This document shows, in pieces, positions 43,192-52,387 of a stretch of 64,000 nucleotides of DNA (positions within the stretch are counted from its first letter, which is position 1; every line of letters begins with the position of its first letter). The notes under the pieces were generated by a model. It saw nothing but the letters and a program-made list of their open reading frames with translations, searched no databases and was not told the origin of the DNA. Source of the DNA: Leucobacter chromiireducens (GTDB taxonomy: Bacteria; Actinomycetota; Actinomycetes; Actinomycetales; Microbacteriaceae); NCBI RefSeq assembly GCF_003917135.1, contig NZ_RPDI01000002.1:1-64000 (forward strand). Direction: 5' to 3'. Made by a program: the position numbers and the translations under genes.

Positions 43192-44273
43192 TCGCCCTGT
43201 TGATCGCCGGCGGCTTCTCGCTGCTCTACTCACTGCTGCTCACGCCCGTGTTCGTGCGCATCTTCAACCGCCTGAAATGGGGCCAGCCCATCCGCGTCGA
43301 CGGGCCGAAGGAACACGAGGTGAAGCGCGGCACGCCGACGATGGGCGGCATCATCTTCCTCTCGGGGTCCGTGCTCGCGTACTTCGTCGGCAAGCTCGTC
43401 ATGGGGGAGACCCCGACGCCGTCGGCGCTGCTCGTGATCCTCATGGCCGTCGGCGCCGGCCTCGTCGGCTTCATCGACGACTTCATGAAGACGCGGCAGC
43501 AGCAGTCGGCCGGGCTGGGCGGCTGGGCGAAGATCGCGGGCCAGGTGATCATCGCCGTCTCGTTCGCCCTGCTCGGCCTGCAGTTCGCGAACGATGCCGG
43601 GCTCACGCCCGTGTCGACGCACATCTCGCTCTTCCGAGACCTCCCGTTCGACTTCATGTCGCTCGGCGTGGTGCTCGGCGTCATCCTCGTGATCGTGTGG
43701 GTGATGGTCATCGTCACCGCGACCACGAACGCGGTGAACGTCACCGACGGGCTCGACGGGCTCGCCGCCGGCTCCGCGATCTTCGCGTTCGGCGCGTACC
43801 TCATCATCGGCTTCTGGCAGTCCTCGCAGAACTGCGCCACCACCGCGTTCGAGGCCGGCTGCTACGAGACCCGCGACCCCATGGACCTCGCGGTCATCGC
43901 CGCGGCGTTCCTCGGCGGCGTCGCCGGCTTCCTGTGGTGGAACACGAACCCGGCACAGATCTTCATGGGCGACACCGGCTCGATGGGGATCGGCGGTGCG
44001 ATCGCCGCACTCGCGATCCTCAGCCGCACGGAACTGCTGCTCGTGCTGATCGGCGGCCTCTTCATCATCGAGACCGGCTCCGTCATCGTGCAGCGGCTGT
44101 ACTTCAAGGTCACGAAGGGCAAGCGCATCTTCCTGATGAGCCCCATCCACCACCACTTCGAGCTCAAGGGCTGGGCCGAGGTGACCGTGGTCGTGCGGTT
44201 CTGGATCATCGCCGGGCTCTTCGTCGTGGCTGGCGTGGGTGCCTTCTACGGCGAATGGCTGCTGCAGCAGTAG
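43188..44273 (+). CDS. mraY: phospho-N-acetylmuramoyl-pentapeptide transferase
   Basis: Membrane enzyme making lipid I from UDP-MurNAc-pentapeptide and undecaprenyl phosphate; 361 residues with about ten membrane helices. Diagnostic segments are [15 protein letters not shown], the Asp-containing [40 protein letters not shown] and the [13 protein letters not shown] histidine motif. It overlaps murF by 4 nt; murD follows after a 27-nt gap. Confidence 0.96.
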   Translation: MIALLIAGGFSLLYSLLLTPVFVRIFNRLKWGQPIRVDGPKEHEVKRGTPTMGGIIFLSGSVLAYFVGKLVMGETPTPSALLVILMAVGAGLVGFIDDFMKTRQQQSAGLGGWAKIAGQVIIAVSFALLGLQFANDAGLTPVSTHISLFRDLPFDFMSLGVVLGVILVIVWVMVIVTATTNAVNVTDGLDGLAAGSAIFAFGAYLIIGFWQSSQNCATTAFEAGCYETRDPMDLAVIAAAFLGGVAGFLWWNTNPAQIFMGDTGSMGIGGAIAALAILSRTELLLVLIGGLFIIETGSVIVQRLYFKVTKGKRIFLMSPIHHHFELKGWAEVTVVVRFWIIAGLFVVAGVGAFYGEWLLQQ

Positions 44274-44300
44274 TTGGGATCAGAGGGGACAGGACACGAG

Positions 44301-45785
44301 ATGACCGAGGACAACACGCAGGCTGAGTCGGTTGCGACGCGGGTGGCGGCCCTCACGAGCTGGCACCACGACTGGTCGCGGCTGCGCGTCGCCGTGCTCG
44401 GGCTCGGCGTGACCGGCTTCTCCGTCGCCGACACGCTCGTGGAACTCGGCGCGCAGGTGCGCGTGGTCTACGGCGCCCCCGATCCCGATCGAGAGCGCCT
44501 GCTCGACGTGATCGGCGCGGAGCGATTCGCCGCGAGCGCCGACGACGCGCAGCTCGCGGACCTCGTCGAGTTCGATCCCGAGCTGGTGGTCGTGTCGCCT
44601 GGCTACCGGCCCGACCACCCGCTCACCACCTGGGCGAGCGAGCGCGGCGTGACGGTGTGGGGCGACATCGAGCTCGGCTGGCGCCTGCGCGACAAGACCA
44701 CCCGGATCGCCGACTGGATCTGCATCACCGGAACGAACGGCAAGACCACCACCACGCAGCTCACCGCGCACATGCTCGCGGCTGGCGGCCTGCGCGTCAC
44801 CCCGGCTGGCAACATCGGCACGCCGATCCTCGACGCGCTCCGCGATCCGCAGGGCTACGACGCGCTCGTGGTGGAGCTCTCCAGCTTCCAGCTCGAGCGC
44901 CTGGGCGAGATCTCGCCGTACGCGAGCGCGTGCCTGAACTTCGCCGACGACCACCTCGACTGGCACGGCAGCGCGGACGCGTACTGGGCGGCAAAGGCGA
45001 AGGTGTACACGGGATCGCAGGTGGCGTGCGTGTACAACCGCGCCGACCTGGCGACCGAGCGCATGGTCGAGGACGCCGACGTCGTCGAGGGTGCGCGCGC
45101 GATCAGCTTCGGGCTCGACACGCCGCCGCCGAGCGGTTTCGGCATCGTCGAGGGCATCCTCGTTGACCGTGGCTTCCACGCCGAGCGCCGCGACGAGGCG
45201 TTCGAGCTCGTCACGGTTGCAGAGCTCGCCGAGCGCGACCTCGCAGCGCCGCACATGGTGCAGAACGTGCTCGCCGCGGCAGCGCTCGCGCGCTCACGCG
45301 GGGTCGAGCCGGCGGAGATCGCGAGCGCGATCCTGAGCTTCGTGCCCGATCCGCACCGCACCCAGCGGCTCGGCGAGCACGCCGGCGCGCACTGGATCGA
45401 CGACTCGAAGGCCACCAACGCGCACGCCGCGGACGCGTCCCTCCGCGCGCTCACGGACGTCGTGTGGATCGTCGGCGGGCTCCTCAAGGGCGTCGACATC
45501 GCGCAGCTCGTCGCGACGCACGCGCACCGCCTCCGCGGCGCCGTGGTGATCGGCGTCGACCGCGCGCCCGTGCTCGCCGCCCTCCGCGCGCACCTCGGGG
45601 ACCGGCCCATCGCCGAGATCGACGCGAGCGAGGCGGTCATGTCCGCAGCGGTTGCCGCAGCGGCCGACATCGCCCAGCCGGGGGACACCGTGCTGCTGTC
45701 GCCGGCCGCCGCCTCCATGGACCAGTTTGCGAGCTACTCGGATCGCGGCAGGCAGTTCCAGGCCGCCGTGTCCGAGCTCGGGTGA
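44301..45785 (+). CDS. murD: UDP-N-acetylmuramoyl-L-alanine:D-glutamate ligase
   Basis: Adds D-glutamate to the muramyl peptide; 494 residues. An N-terminal Rossmann-like domain (VAVLGLGVTGFSVADTLVEL), the ATP loop ITGTNGKTTTTQ, and the DHLDWHGSADAYWAAKAKVY segment with the carbamylated lysine place it in the Mur ligase family. DDSKATNAHAADASL lies in the C-terminal domain. ATG 44301 is preferred over an in-frame TTG right at the mraY stop. The ftsW start overlaps or nearly overlaps its end. Confidence 0.95.
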   Translation: MTEDNTQAESVATRVAALTSWHHDWSRLRVAVLGLGVTGFSVADTLVELGAQVRVVYGAPDPDRERLLDVIGAERFAASADDAQLADLVEFDPELVVVSPGYRPDHPLTTWASERGVTVWGDIELGWRLRDKTTRIADWICITGTNGKTTTTQLTAHMLAAGGLRVTPAGNIGTPILDALRDPQGYDALVVELSSFQLERLGEISPYASACLNFADDHLDWHGSADAYWAAKAKVYTGSQVACVYNRADLATERMVEDADVVEGARAISFGLDTPPPSGFGIVEGILVDRGFHAERRDEAFELVTVAELAERDLAAPHMVQNVLAAAALARSRGVEPAEIASAILSFVPDPHRTQRLGEHAGAHWIDDSKATNAHAADASLRALTDVVWIVGGLLKGVDIAQLVATHAHRLRGAVVIGVDRAPVLAALRAHLGDRPIAEIDASEAVMSAAVAAAADIAQPGDTVLLSPAAASMDQFASYSDRGRQFQAAVSELG

Positions 45786-45790
45786 GCCGC

Positions 45791-47023
45791 ATGAGCACGG
45801 GGCAGACGGACGGCACGCGACGCGGCTCGGGCGTCGCCCGTATCAGCTTGGGATCCGCGCTGCGCACGGGTACCGACCGCACCGTCATTGCCCTCTACGC
45901 GATCACGCTGCTGCTCGTCGGCTTCGGGCTCATCATGGTGCTGTCGTCGTCGTCCATCACCTCGTACTTGAATGATCAGGGGTTCTTCGGGGGGTTCTGG
46001 AAGCAGGCCACGTTCGCCCTGATCGGGCTGCCGCTCATGCTCATCGCGGCCGCCATGCCGATCGACGTCTGGAAGAAGTGGGCGTGGTGGCTGCTCGGCC
46101 TCGGCCTGCTCCTGCAGCTGCTCGTGTTCACGCCGCTCGGCGTCGAAGTGTACGGCAACCGCAACTGGATCCAGATCGGCAGTTTCGGTGCCCAGCCGTC
46201 TGAGGCGCTGAAACTCGCGCTCGTCGTCTGGGTCGGCACCGTGCTGCTGCGCAAGGAACCGCTGCTCGGCGAGATGAAGCACGAGCTGATCCCCGTCGTC
46301 ATTCCCGGCGCGCTGCTCGCGCTCGGCGTCGTGCTGCTCGGCAAGGACCTCGGCACCGTGCTCATCATGGCCGGCATGGTGTTCGGTGCGATGTACTTCG
46401 GCGGGGTGAGCTGGAAGAGCCTCACCGTGACCGCGGTGGGCGGCCTGCTCGCCGTCGTGTTCTTCGTCGTCACGAGCCAGAACCGACTTGACCGCCTGTT
46501 CGGCCACGCCGAAGGCAACACTGACTACTCCGGCCTCGGCTGGCAGCCGCTTCACGGGCGCTGGGCGCTCGCCGGCGGCGGCCTCTTCGGCGTCGGGCTC
46601 GGCGGCTCGAAGGCGAAGTGGTCCTGGCTGCCCGCGGCAGACAACGACTACATCTTCGCGATCATCGGCGAGGAGTTGGGACTCATCGGCGCGCTGCTCG
46701 TGATCGCCATGTTCGTCGCCCTCGCGGTCGTGATGCTCCGCGTCATCACCCGCGCGCGCGACCGCTTCGGCAAGGCAGTGGTCGGCGGGATCCTCGTCTG
46801 GATCGTCGGCCAGGCCCTCGTGAACATCGGCGTGGTGCTTGAGGTGCTGCCCGTGCTCGGCGTACCGCTGCCGCTCATCAGCTCGGGCGGCACCGCCCTC
46901 ATTGCGTGTCTCGCGGCGATGGGCGTGGTGATATCGATCGCGCGCGACGGCGCGCTGTACCAGGAAGAATTGGCCGCGGCAGGCGCCTCGCGGCCGCAGG
47001 AAAGGACCCGGAACCCACGATGA
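45791..47023 (+). CDS. ftsW: FtsW, septal SEDS glycosyltransferase
   Basis: Peptidoglycan polymerase of the SEDS family working with FtsI at the septum; 410 residues, about ten membrane helices. Family marks are GVEVYGNRNWIQIGSFGAQP, LGKDLGTVLI, and PLHGRWALAGGGLFGVGLGG, then AADNDYIFAIIGEELG and LPLISSGGTAL. ATG 45791 is used; a GTG at 45782 in the same frame overlaps the murD stop as GTGA and is an equally fair choice (three more residues). The stop overlaps the murG ATG. Confidence 0.93.
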   Translation: MSTGQTDGTRRGSGVARISLGSALRTGTDRTVIALYAITLLLVGFGLIMVLSSSSITSYLNDQGFFGGFWKQATFALIGLPLMLIAAAMPIDVWKKWAWWLLGLGLLLQLLVFTPLGVEVYGNRNWIQIGSFGAQPSEALKLALVVWVGTVLLRKEPLLGEMKHELIPVVIPGALLALGVVLLGKDLGTVLIMAGMVFGAMYFGGVSWKSLTVTAVGGLLAVVFFVVTSQNRLDRLFGHAEGNTDYSGLGWQPLHGRWALAGGGLFGVGLGGSKAKWSWLPAADNDYIFAIIGEELGLIGALLVIAMFVALAVVMLRVITRARDRFGKAVVGGILVWIVGQALVNIGVVLEVLPVLGVPLPLISSGGTALIACLAAMGVVISIARDGALYQEELAAAGASRPQERTRNPR

Positions 47024-48114
47024 CTCGCTACCTGCTCGCCGGCGGCGGAACGGCCGGCCACGTGAACCCGCTGCTCGCGCTCGCCGACCTCATCCGCGGC
47101 ACCGAACCCGACGCGGAGATCGTCGTGCTCGGCACCCGCGAGGGGCTCGAAGCGCGCCTCGTCCCCGAGCGGGGCTACGAGCTCGCGACGATCGCGCGCC
47201 TGCCGTTTCCGCGCCGCCCGAACCTCGCCGCGCTGCAGTTCCCCGCGCGCTTCGCGCGCGCCGTGCGCGAGGTGCGCGAGCTCATTCGCGCGCGCAACAT
47301 CGACGTGATCGTCGGCTTCGGCGGGTACGCTGCCGCCCCCGCCTACCGCGCAGGGGCGAAGGAAGGCGTGCCCGTCGTGATCCATGAGGCGAACGCCAGG
47401 CCAGGCATGGCCAACAAGATGGGGGCGCGCCGCACCCCGTACGTCGGCGTCACCTTCGCCGGCACCCCGATCCCGAACGCACGGGTCACCGGGATGCCGC
47501 TGCGGCCCGAGATCGCCGGGCTCGACCGTGCCGCGCTCCGCGCCTCGGCGCGCGAGCACTTCGGCCTCGAGCCCGAGCGACGCACCCTGCTCGTGACGGG
47601 CGGCTCGCTCGGCGCGCGCGCCATCAACCGCGGCATCTCGGGCTCGGCCGCGGAAATCGTCGCGGCCGGCGTGCAGGTGCTCCACGTGTGGGGCGGACTC
47701 ACCGAGGTCGAGGATCCTGGGGTGCCCGGCTACCACGTCATCGAATACTGCGACCGCATGGACCTCGCGTTCGCGGCGTGCGACCTCGCCGTGTCCCGCG
47801 CGGGCTCCACGACCGTGAGCGAGCTCGCTGGGCTCGGGATCCCGGCCGTGTTCGTGCCGTACGCCGTCGGCAACGGCGAGCAGCGCTTCAACGCGGCGGG
47901 CGTCGTCGAGGCCGGTGGGGCGCTCCTCGTCGAGGACGCGGAACTCACGCCGGCGTGGGTGACCGGCACGCTCCTGCCGCTCCTCACCGACGACGAACGG
48001 CTCACCGCGATGGCTGAGCGCTCGCGCAGCGCCGGCAGCCTCGACGGCACCGATCGGCTGCTCGCGCTCGTGCACGAGGCGAGCGGCGCTAGCGGTGCCG
48101 GTGGGAGCCGGTAG
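47020..48114 (+). CDS. murG: UDP-GlcNAc:lipid I N-acetylglucosaminyltransferase
   Basis: Peripheral membrane glycosyltransferase converting lipid I to lipid II; 364 residues of GT family 28. The glycine loop LLAGGGTAGHVNPLLALAD opens the protein. IVGFGGYAAAPAYRAG, VIHEANARPGMANK and VTGGSLGARAINRG follow, and the nucleotide-sugar site SRAGSTTVSELAGLGIP closes the catalytic part. ATG 47020 overlaps the ftsW stop. Its TAG stop forms the first three bases of a probable -10 hexamer for the following leader gene. Confidence 0.95.
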   Translation: MTRYLLAGGGTAGHVNPLLALADLIRGTEPDAEIVVLGTREGLEARLVPERGYELATIARLPFPRRPNLAALQFPARFARAVREVRELIRARNIDVIVGFGGYAAAPAYRAGAKEGVPVVIHEANARPGMANKMGARRTPYVGVTFAGTPIPNARVTGMPLRPEIAGLDRAALRASAREHFGLEPERRTLLVTGGSLGARAINRGISGSAAEIVAAGVQVLHVWGGLTEVEDPGVPGYHVIEYCDRMDLAFAACDLAVSRAGSTTVSELAGLGIPAVFVPYAVGNGEQRFNAAGVVEAGGALLVEDAELTPAWVTGTLLPLLTDDERLTAMAERSRSAGSLDGTDRLLALVHEASGASGAGGSR

Positions 48115-48117
48115 GAT
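48112..48117 (+). promoter_or_regulatory. -10 hexamer overlapping the murG stop
   Basis: TAGGAT contains the murG stop codon and ends 7 nt before the ATG of a 13-codon open frame. That gives a leaderless or near-leaderless transcript starting around 48124-48125. Confidence 0.45.
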
Positions 48118-48124
48118 CATCCCT

Positions 48125-48166
48125 ATGCACGTGCGGCTGCTCCTTCGGAGCCGCGGCGGGGCCTGA
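48125..48166 (+). CDS. putative leader peptide (13 residues)
   Basis: A 13-residue frame reading MHVRLLLRSRGGA. It has three consecutive leucine codons (CTG, CTC, CTT) flanked by arginine codons (CGG, CGG, CGC), and it ends inside the hairpin region that precedes an MFS gene. It has no ribosome-binding site but sits right behind a -10 hexamer. The layout (leaderless short frame, competing stems, transporter gene) is that of ribosome-mediated attenuation, with the sensed amino acid or drug unknown. Translation of this frame is inference. Confidence 0.45.
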   Translation: MHVRLLLRSRGGA

Positions 48167-48189
48167 GCCGACCGGCTCCCCGTCCGCGG
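48147..48189 (+). promoter_or_regulatory. candidate attenuator with mutually exclusive stems
   Basis: CGGCTCC (48173-48179) can pair either with GGAGCCG inside the leader frame (48147-48153) or, through CGGCTC, with GAGCCG at its stop codon (48165-48170). The second pairing can be extended outward by CCGCGG (48151-48156) with CCGCGG (48184-48189). There is no T-run, so control would be Rho-dependent or translational. Confidence 0.45.
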
Positions 48190-48233
48190 CGGCTTCGTCG
48201 TGCCGGTCTCCGCTCATTCTTTGGAGTTTCCGC

Positions 48234-49478
48234 ATGCACGTTCCCGTCCGACTCTGGGCGATGCTCGCCGTCATGGTGCTGGCGCAGGCCGCCACCACGA
48301 TCGTCGCTGCCGCGCCGGCATTCCTCATCCCGCACCTCCACGCCGGGGGCCTCAGCCTCGCGGAGGCCGGGCTGCTCGCCGGTGCCCCGAACCTCGGGCT
48401 CGTCGCGGCGCTCGTGCTGTGGGGCGCCGCGACCGACCGCTTCGGTGAGCGCCGGGTGCTCATCGTTGGCCTCGCGGCGACCGCGCTGACGGTCGCGCTG
48501 GCGATGATCGCCGCGGCGCCGATCGGGGAAGGCGCGGGATCCGGCTCCGGCGCCGGCTCCGGCATCGGCGGGCTCCTGCCGCTCGCGGTCGCGCTGGTGG
48601 CCTGCGGCGCGGCCTCCGCGTGCACGAACAGCGCGAGCGGGCGGCTGATCACCGGCTGGTTCCCCGCCGAGCGGCGCGGGTTCGCGATGGGCATCAGGCA
48701 GACCTGCCAGCCGCTCGGCATGGCGATCGCAGCCCTCGGTGTGCCGCCGCTCGCCGCTGGGCTGGGCGTTGCCGCGGCGCTCGCGCTCGGCGGCGTCCTC
48801 GTGCTCGTGAGCCTAGCCGCGGTGTTCGCGGTCGTGCACGATCCCGAACGGGCGCCGCGCCGGGGGAGCGCCACCGCGCAGCTGCCGGCCGCCGCGGCGA
48901 ACCCGTACCGCTCGGGGTGGACGCTCACGCGCATCCACGCGGCCTCCGTGCTGCTCGTGGTCCCGCAGTTCGCGCTGTCCACGTTCGGGCTCGTGTGGTT
49001 CACGGTCGGCTTCGGGTGGAGCGCACTCGCGGCTGGCGCGCTCGTCGCCGGTGCGCAGTTCGCCGGGGCGGCGGGGCGGATCCTGGTGGGCGTGTGGAGC
49101 GACCGGGCCGGCTCGCGCCTGCGGCCGCTCCGTCTCGTTGCGTTCGCCGGAATCGCGACGCTGCTCCTCGCCGCCGCGTGCGGCTGGTTCGAGTGGGGCG
49201 TGCCCGCGGCGGTGGCGTACGTGATCGCGTGCTGCGTGAGCGTCGCCGACAACGGCCTCGCGTTCACCGCGGTCGCCGAGCTCGCAGGCCCGTCCTGGGC
49301 GGGCCGCGCGCTCGGCATCCAGAACACCGGCCAGTTCCTCGCGGCGGCGGCGGTCGGGCCCGTGGTGGGCGGCGTGATCGGCCTCTTCGGTGTCCCCGCG
49401 ACCCTCGCGCTGATCGCGCTGACCCCGGCGCTCGCCGTCCCGCTGGTCCCGCCGCCCGCGGCGGAGCGCCCGGCATAG
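48234..49478 (+). CDS. MFS transporter inserted in the dcw cluster
   Basis: A 414-residue, about 12-helix major facilitator. The DRFGERR loop between helices 2 and 3 matches the family's D-R-x-GRR motif, and [14 protein letters not shown] marks the equivalent loop in the second half. A Gly/Ser-rich loop ([16 protein letters not shown]) lies near 100-115. TTGGAG stands 8 nt before the ATG. It separates murG from murC, which are adjacent in most actinobacteria. Base composition and codon use look like the neighbours, and no mobile-element remnant was seen. The leader-peptide and hairpin module before it suggests inducible expression; the substrate is unknown. Confidence 0.85.
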   Translation: MHVPVRLWAMLAVMVLAQAATTIVAAAPAFLIPHLHAGGLSLAEAGLLAGAPNLGLVAALVLWGAATDRFGERRVLIVGLAATALTVALAMIAAAPIGEGAGSGSGAGSGIGGLLPLAVALVACGAASACTNSASGRLITGWFPAERRGFAMGIRQTCQPLGMAIAALGVPPLAAGLGVAAALALGGVLVLVSLAAVFAVVHDPERAPRRGSATAQLPAAAANPYRSGWTLTRIHAASVLLVVPQFALSTFGLVWFTVGFGWSALAAGALVAGAQFAGAAGRILVGVWSDRAGSRLRPLRLVAFAGIATLLLAAACGWFEWGVPAAVAYVIACCVSVADNGLAFTAVAELAGPSWAGRALGIQNTGQFLAAAAVGPVVGGVIGLFGVPATLALIALTPALAVPLVPPPAAERPA

Positions 49479-49536
49479 CGTCCGCCCAGCCCCGCTCACC
49501 CCACCCCCCACTCCACCCCGCCCCCGAATCCAGGCG

Positions 49537-49594
49537 GAGAAATCTGATATCTCGGAGCCTTTCGCGCTCACGCGCCCGAGATTTCAGATTTCTC
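49537..49594. terminator. 19-bp hairpin between the MFS gene and murC
   Basis: GAGAAATCTGATATCTCGG (49537-49555) is the reverse complement of 49576-49594 except for one base, with a 20-nt GC-rich loop. Its A/T-rich stem is out of character for the region. It lies 58 nt after the MFS stop and may end that transcript. Confidence 0.55.
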
Positions 49595-49597
49595 AGT

Positions 49598-49660
49598 GGG
49601 AATTGGTGTGTCCCGTGGGAATCGCGCGGTTTCCCAGGGAATCGCGCGTTCTCCGGGAAA
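49598..49660. promoter_or_regulatory. four phased GGGAA dyads upstream of murC
   Basis: GGGAA occurs at 49598, 49617, 49637 and 49655, with 18-20 bp spacing. The last three are preceded by complementary bases (TCCC-GT-GGGA, TTCCC-A-GGGAA, TTCTCCGGGAA). Two copies extend to GGGAATCGCGCG. A possible -10 TACGCT (49710-49715) lies downstream, so the dyads sit in upstream-activator or operator position. Confidence 0.45.
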
Positions 49661-49741
49661 TGCTCGGGCCGCGCCGCGCGCGACCGCGCGCCACGCAGGC
49701 GCCACACGGTACGCTTGACTGTCGACCTGCTAGGAGGATCC

Positions 49742-51166
49742 ATGATCTACCCCGATCTCGAACTGACCATCCCCGACGAGCTGGGGAAGGTGCACTTCGT
49801 TGGCATCGGTGGTTCCGGGATGAGCGGGATCGCGCGCATGATGCACCAGGCCGGCGTGACCGTAACCGGGTCCGACCGCAGTGCGAACTACTCGACGGCC
49901 GCGCTCGAAGAGATCGGGATCCCCGTCGCCATCGGCCACGACGCCGCGAACGTCGGCGAGGCGGACACGCTCGTCGTCACCGGCGCGCTGTGGCAGGACA
50001 ACCCCGAGTACCAGCGCGCGCTCGCCACGGGGATGCCCGTGCTGCACCGCTCGCAGGCCCTCGCCTGGCTGGCGCGCGGCAAGCGCGTCGTCTCGGTCGC
50101 CGGCGCGCACGGCAAGACGACCTCCACCGGGATGATCGTCACCGGCCTGCTCGGCGCCGGCGCCGACCCGTCGTTCGTGAACGGCGGCATCATCGAGTCG
50201 CTCGGCGTGAGCTCCGGTCCCGGCAGCGACGACCTCTTCGTGATCGAGGCCGACGAGTCCGACAAGTCGTTCCTGCTGTACGACACGGCGATCGCGCTCA
50301 TCACGAACGTCGATCCCGAGCACCTGGACTTCTACGGTTCGCGCGAGGCGTTCATGCAGGCGTTCGTTGACTTCGCCCGCGGCGCGCGCGAGCAGATTGT
50401 CATCTCGGCCGACGATCCCGGTGCGCTCGAGGTGCTCGCCGCGCTCCGCGCCGACGGCGCCCAGGCGCACGCCCCGATCCGCACCTTCGGCGAGGCCGAG
50501 GACGCCGATGTGCGCATCCTCTCGGTTGATGACTCCGGCCCGGTACGCTTCACCGTCGCACTCGACGGCGCCGAGTACAGTGCGCAGCTCGCGGTGTACG
50601 GGCGCCACAACGCGGTCAACGCGGTGGGCGCGCTCGCCGTGCTGACGGGGCTCGGCTTCGAGCCGGCGGCGGCGCTCGCGGCGATTGCGGAGTTCGGCGG
50701 CACGAAGCGCCGCTTCGAGTTCCATGCCGAGGTCGGCGGCGTCCGCGTCTACGACGACTACGCGCATCACCCCACCGAGGTTGCGGCGCTGCTCGACTCG
50801 GCGCGCGCGGTGGTTGGGGACGGTCGCCTCGTCGCGATCCACCAGCCGCACCTGTTCAGCCGCACGAGCCTGTTCCACCGCGAGTTCGCAGAGGTGCTCG
50901 AGGCCGGCGCGGATCACACGGTTGTGCTCGCGGTCGACGGAGCACGCGAGGATCCCGTCGACGGGGTGACCGGCGCGCTCGTGTCGGGCGACTTCAGTGA
51001 CGCGAGCAAGGTCTCCTACATTGACGATTGGGCGCGCGCGGCCGAGTACCTCGCCGAGTTCGCGCAGCCTGGCGACGTCATGGTCACCATGAGTTGCGGC
51101 ACGGTCTACCAGATCATCCCGCAGGTCGTCGCCGCCCTGCGCGGGCGGTTTGAGGTCGCCGAGTAG
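49742..51166 (+). CDS. murC: UDP-N-acetylmuramate:amino acid ligase
   Basis: Adds the first amino acid of the stem peptide to UDP-MurNAc; 474 residues. [20 protein letters not shown] begins the N-terminal domain, the ATP loop is [13 protein letters not shown], and [16 protein letters not shown] is the MurC hallmark. In B-type peptidoglycan of Microbacteriaceae the first residue is often glycine rather than L-alanine; the sequence alone does not decide this. ATG 49742 follows TAGGAGG. It has its own upstream region because the MFS gene separates it from murG. Confidence 0.95.
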   Translation: MIYPDLELTIPDELGKVHFVGIGGSGMSGIARMMHQAGVTVTGSDRSANYSTAALEEIGIPVAIGHDAANVGEADTLVVTGALWQDNPEYQRALATGMPVLHRSQALAWLARGKRVVSVAGAHGKTTSTGMIVTGLLGAGADPSFVNGGIIESLGVSSGPGSDDLFVIEADESDKSFLLYDTAIALITNVDPEHLDFYGSREAFMQAFVDFARGAREQIVISADDPGALEVLAALRADGAQAHAPIRTFGEAEDADVRILSVDDSGPVRFTVALDGAEYSAQLAVYGRHNAVNAVGALAVLTGLGFEPAAALAAIAEFGGTKRRFEFHAEVGGVRVYDDYAHHPTEVAALLDSARAVVGDGRLVAIHQPHLFSRTSLFHREFAEVLEAGADHTVVLAVDGAREDPVDGVTGALVSGDFSDASKVSYIDDWARAAEYLAEFAQPGDVMVTMSCGTVYQIIPQVVAALRGRFEVAE

Positions 51167-52272
51167 TGAAGCGGCCGGGCGGATTCGATCGGGCGCCTGA
51201 GCGCCCGGAGTCGAGCGAGCCCGCGCCCCAGGACGGTGACGTTTCTGAGACCGCTGCGTGGGATCCGGAGCCCCCGGCTGCGGATCCGGCGACGCAGCGT
51301 CGGAGCGTGCTCGACCGGTTGCGCTCGGGGGTCGCGCCGCGGACGGCCCGCGAGTCGGGGGACCCCGCGCCAGCTGACCCCGCGCCAGCCGAGGCGCTGA
51401 CCGTCGATCTCTCCGCGGAGCTCGATCACTCCGCGGAGCTCGATGTCCCCCCGCGCGCGGGATCCGCGCTGACGCGGTGGCGCGCGGCGCGTGCCGAGGA
51501 CCCGGTGCGTGCCGCGGAGCGCCGCGTGCGCGCGGCTGAGCGGCAGCGCAAGTCGCAGCTGCGCCGCGAGCAGCAGCGCTTCACGGTCGCCGCGCGGCGC
51601 CGTCGACGCGTCTGGCTGATCGTGCTCGGCGCGGTCGTCGGCCTCATACTGTTCGTCGCCGCCGGGGTGTTCACGCCGCTGATGGGGGTGCGCTCGATCG
51701 AGATCGTCGGCGCGTCGAACGTGCCGGAGGATGAGGTGCGCGAGGCGCTCGCCGAGTTCACCGGGGTGCCGCTCGCGCTCGTTGACGACGGTGACGTGCA
51801 CCGAGCGCTCGAACCGTTCCCCCTGATCCAGCGCTACGCCGTTGAGCGGATTCCGCCGCACACGCTGACCGTGCGGATCGAGGAGCGCGTCGCGGTGGTG
51901 TCGCTCGCCGAGGACGGCGGGGTCGGGCTCTACGACGCGGCTGGCGTGAAGCTCGGCACCGCGGAGGCCGCACCGGCTGGCGTGCCGCTCGGCGGCGGGG
52001 CGATAAAGGATCGCGCCTCGCAGGCGTTTGGCTCGGCCACCCGCGCGCTCCGCGACATGCCGGAGTCGCTGCGCACCAGGATTACCGAGGTGTCGGCGTC
52101 GAGCGGGCAGGACGTGACGTTCACGCTGGACAACGGCATCGAGGTGATGTGGGGGGACAGCGAGTCGTCGCGGCGCAAGTCGGCGGTGCTCGCGACGATG
52201 CTGAAGTCGCTCGAGGGGCGCGAGGTGAGCTACATCGACGTGTCGTCCTCGGAGGCCCCGGTCTTCCGGTAG
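51166..52272 (+). CDS. ftsQ: FtsQ, division protein with POTRA domain
   Basis: Bitopic septal protein of 368 residues. The long cytosolic N-terminus (~145 residues) is rich in Pro, Ala, Glu and Arg and contains a duplicated SAELD unit (15-bp DNA copies at 51412 and 51430). One membrane helix follows at about 147-170 (VWLIVLGAVVGLILFVAAGV), then a POTRA domain (MGVRSIEIVGASNVPEDEVR) and the FtsQ domain (IQRYAVERIPPHTLTVRIEE). The GTG start shares one base with the murC stop. Confidence 0.9.
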   Translation: MKRPGGFDRAPERPESSEPAPQDGDVSETAAWDPEPPAADPATQRRSVLDRLRSGVAPRTARESGDPAPADPAPAEALTVDLSAELDHSAELDVPPRAGSALTRWRAARAEDPVRAAERRVRAAERQRKSQLRREQQRFTVAARRRRRVWLIVLGAVVGLILFVAAGVFTPLMGVRSIEIVGASNVPEDEVREALAEFTGVPLALVDDGDVHRALEPFPLIQRYAVERIPPHTLTVRIEERVAVVSLAEDGGVGLYDAAGVKLGTAEAAPAGVPLGGGAIKDRASQAFGSATRALRDMPESLRTRITEVSASSGQDVTFTLDNGIEVMWGDSESSRRKSAVLATMLKSLEGREVSYIDVSSSEAPVFR

Positions 52273-52345
52273 GCGGCGTCGCCGAAGTTTCGCGATTCTG
52301 CGTGCGGTCGCGGCGTGTCTGCCGCGGCGGGCTGGGCCGTGGCCC

Positions 52346-52351
52346 TAGCGT
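52346..52351 (+). promoter_or_regulatory. candidate -10 hexamer for ftsZ
   Basis: TAGCGT lies 75 nt before the ftsZ GTG in the 154-bp ftsQ-ftsZ gap. The same hexamer precedes the second merR, GarA-like and divIVA genes. No good -35 was found. Confidence 0.35.
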
Positions 52352-52387
52352 GGACGCAGAAACGTATTCAGCAATACTAACTCTAAA

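Noticed and set aside
48234-49478. Recent horizontal transfer of the MFS gene in the dcw cluster
   Set aside because: No change in GC or codon use, no flanking repeats, no integrase or transposase. The location is unusual but transfer cannot be shown.
51412-51444. 15-bp tandem copy in ftsQ as a regulatory repeat
   Set aside because: It is within the disordered N-terminal coding part and simply duplicates SAELD; variation in this linker is common and needs no regulatory explanation.
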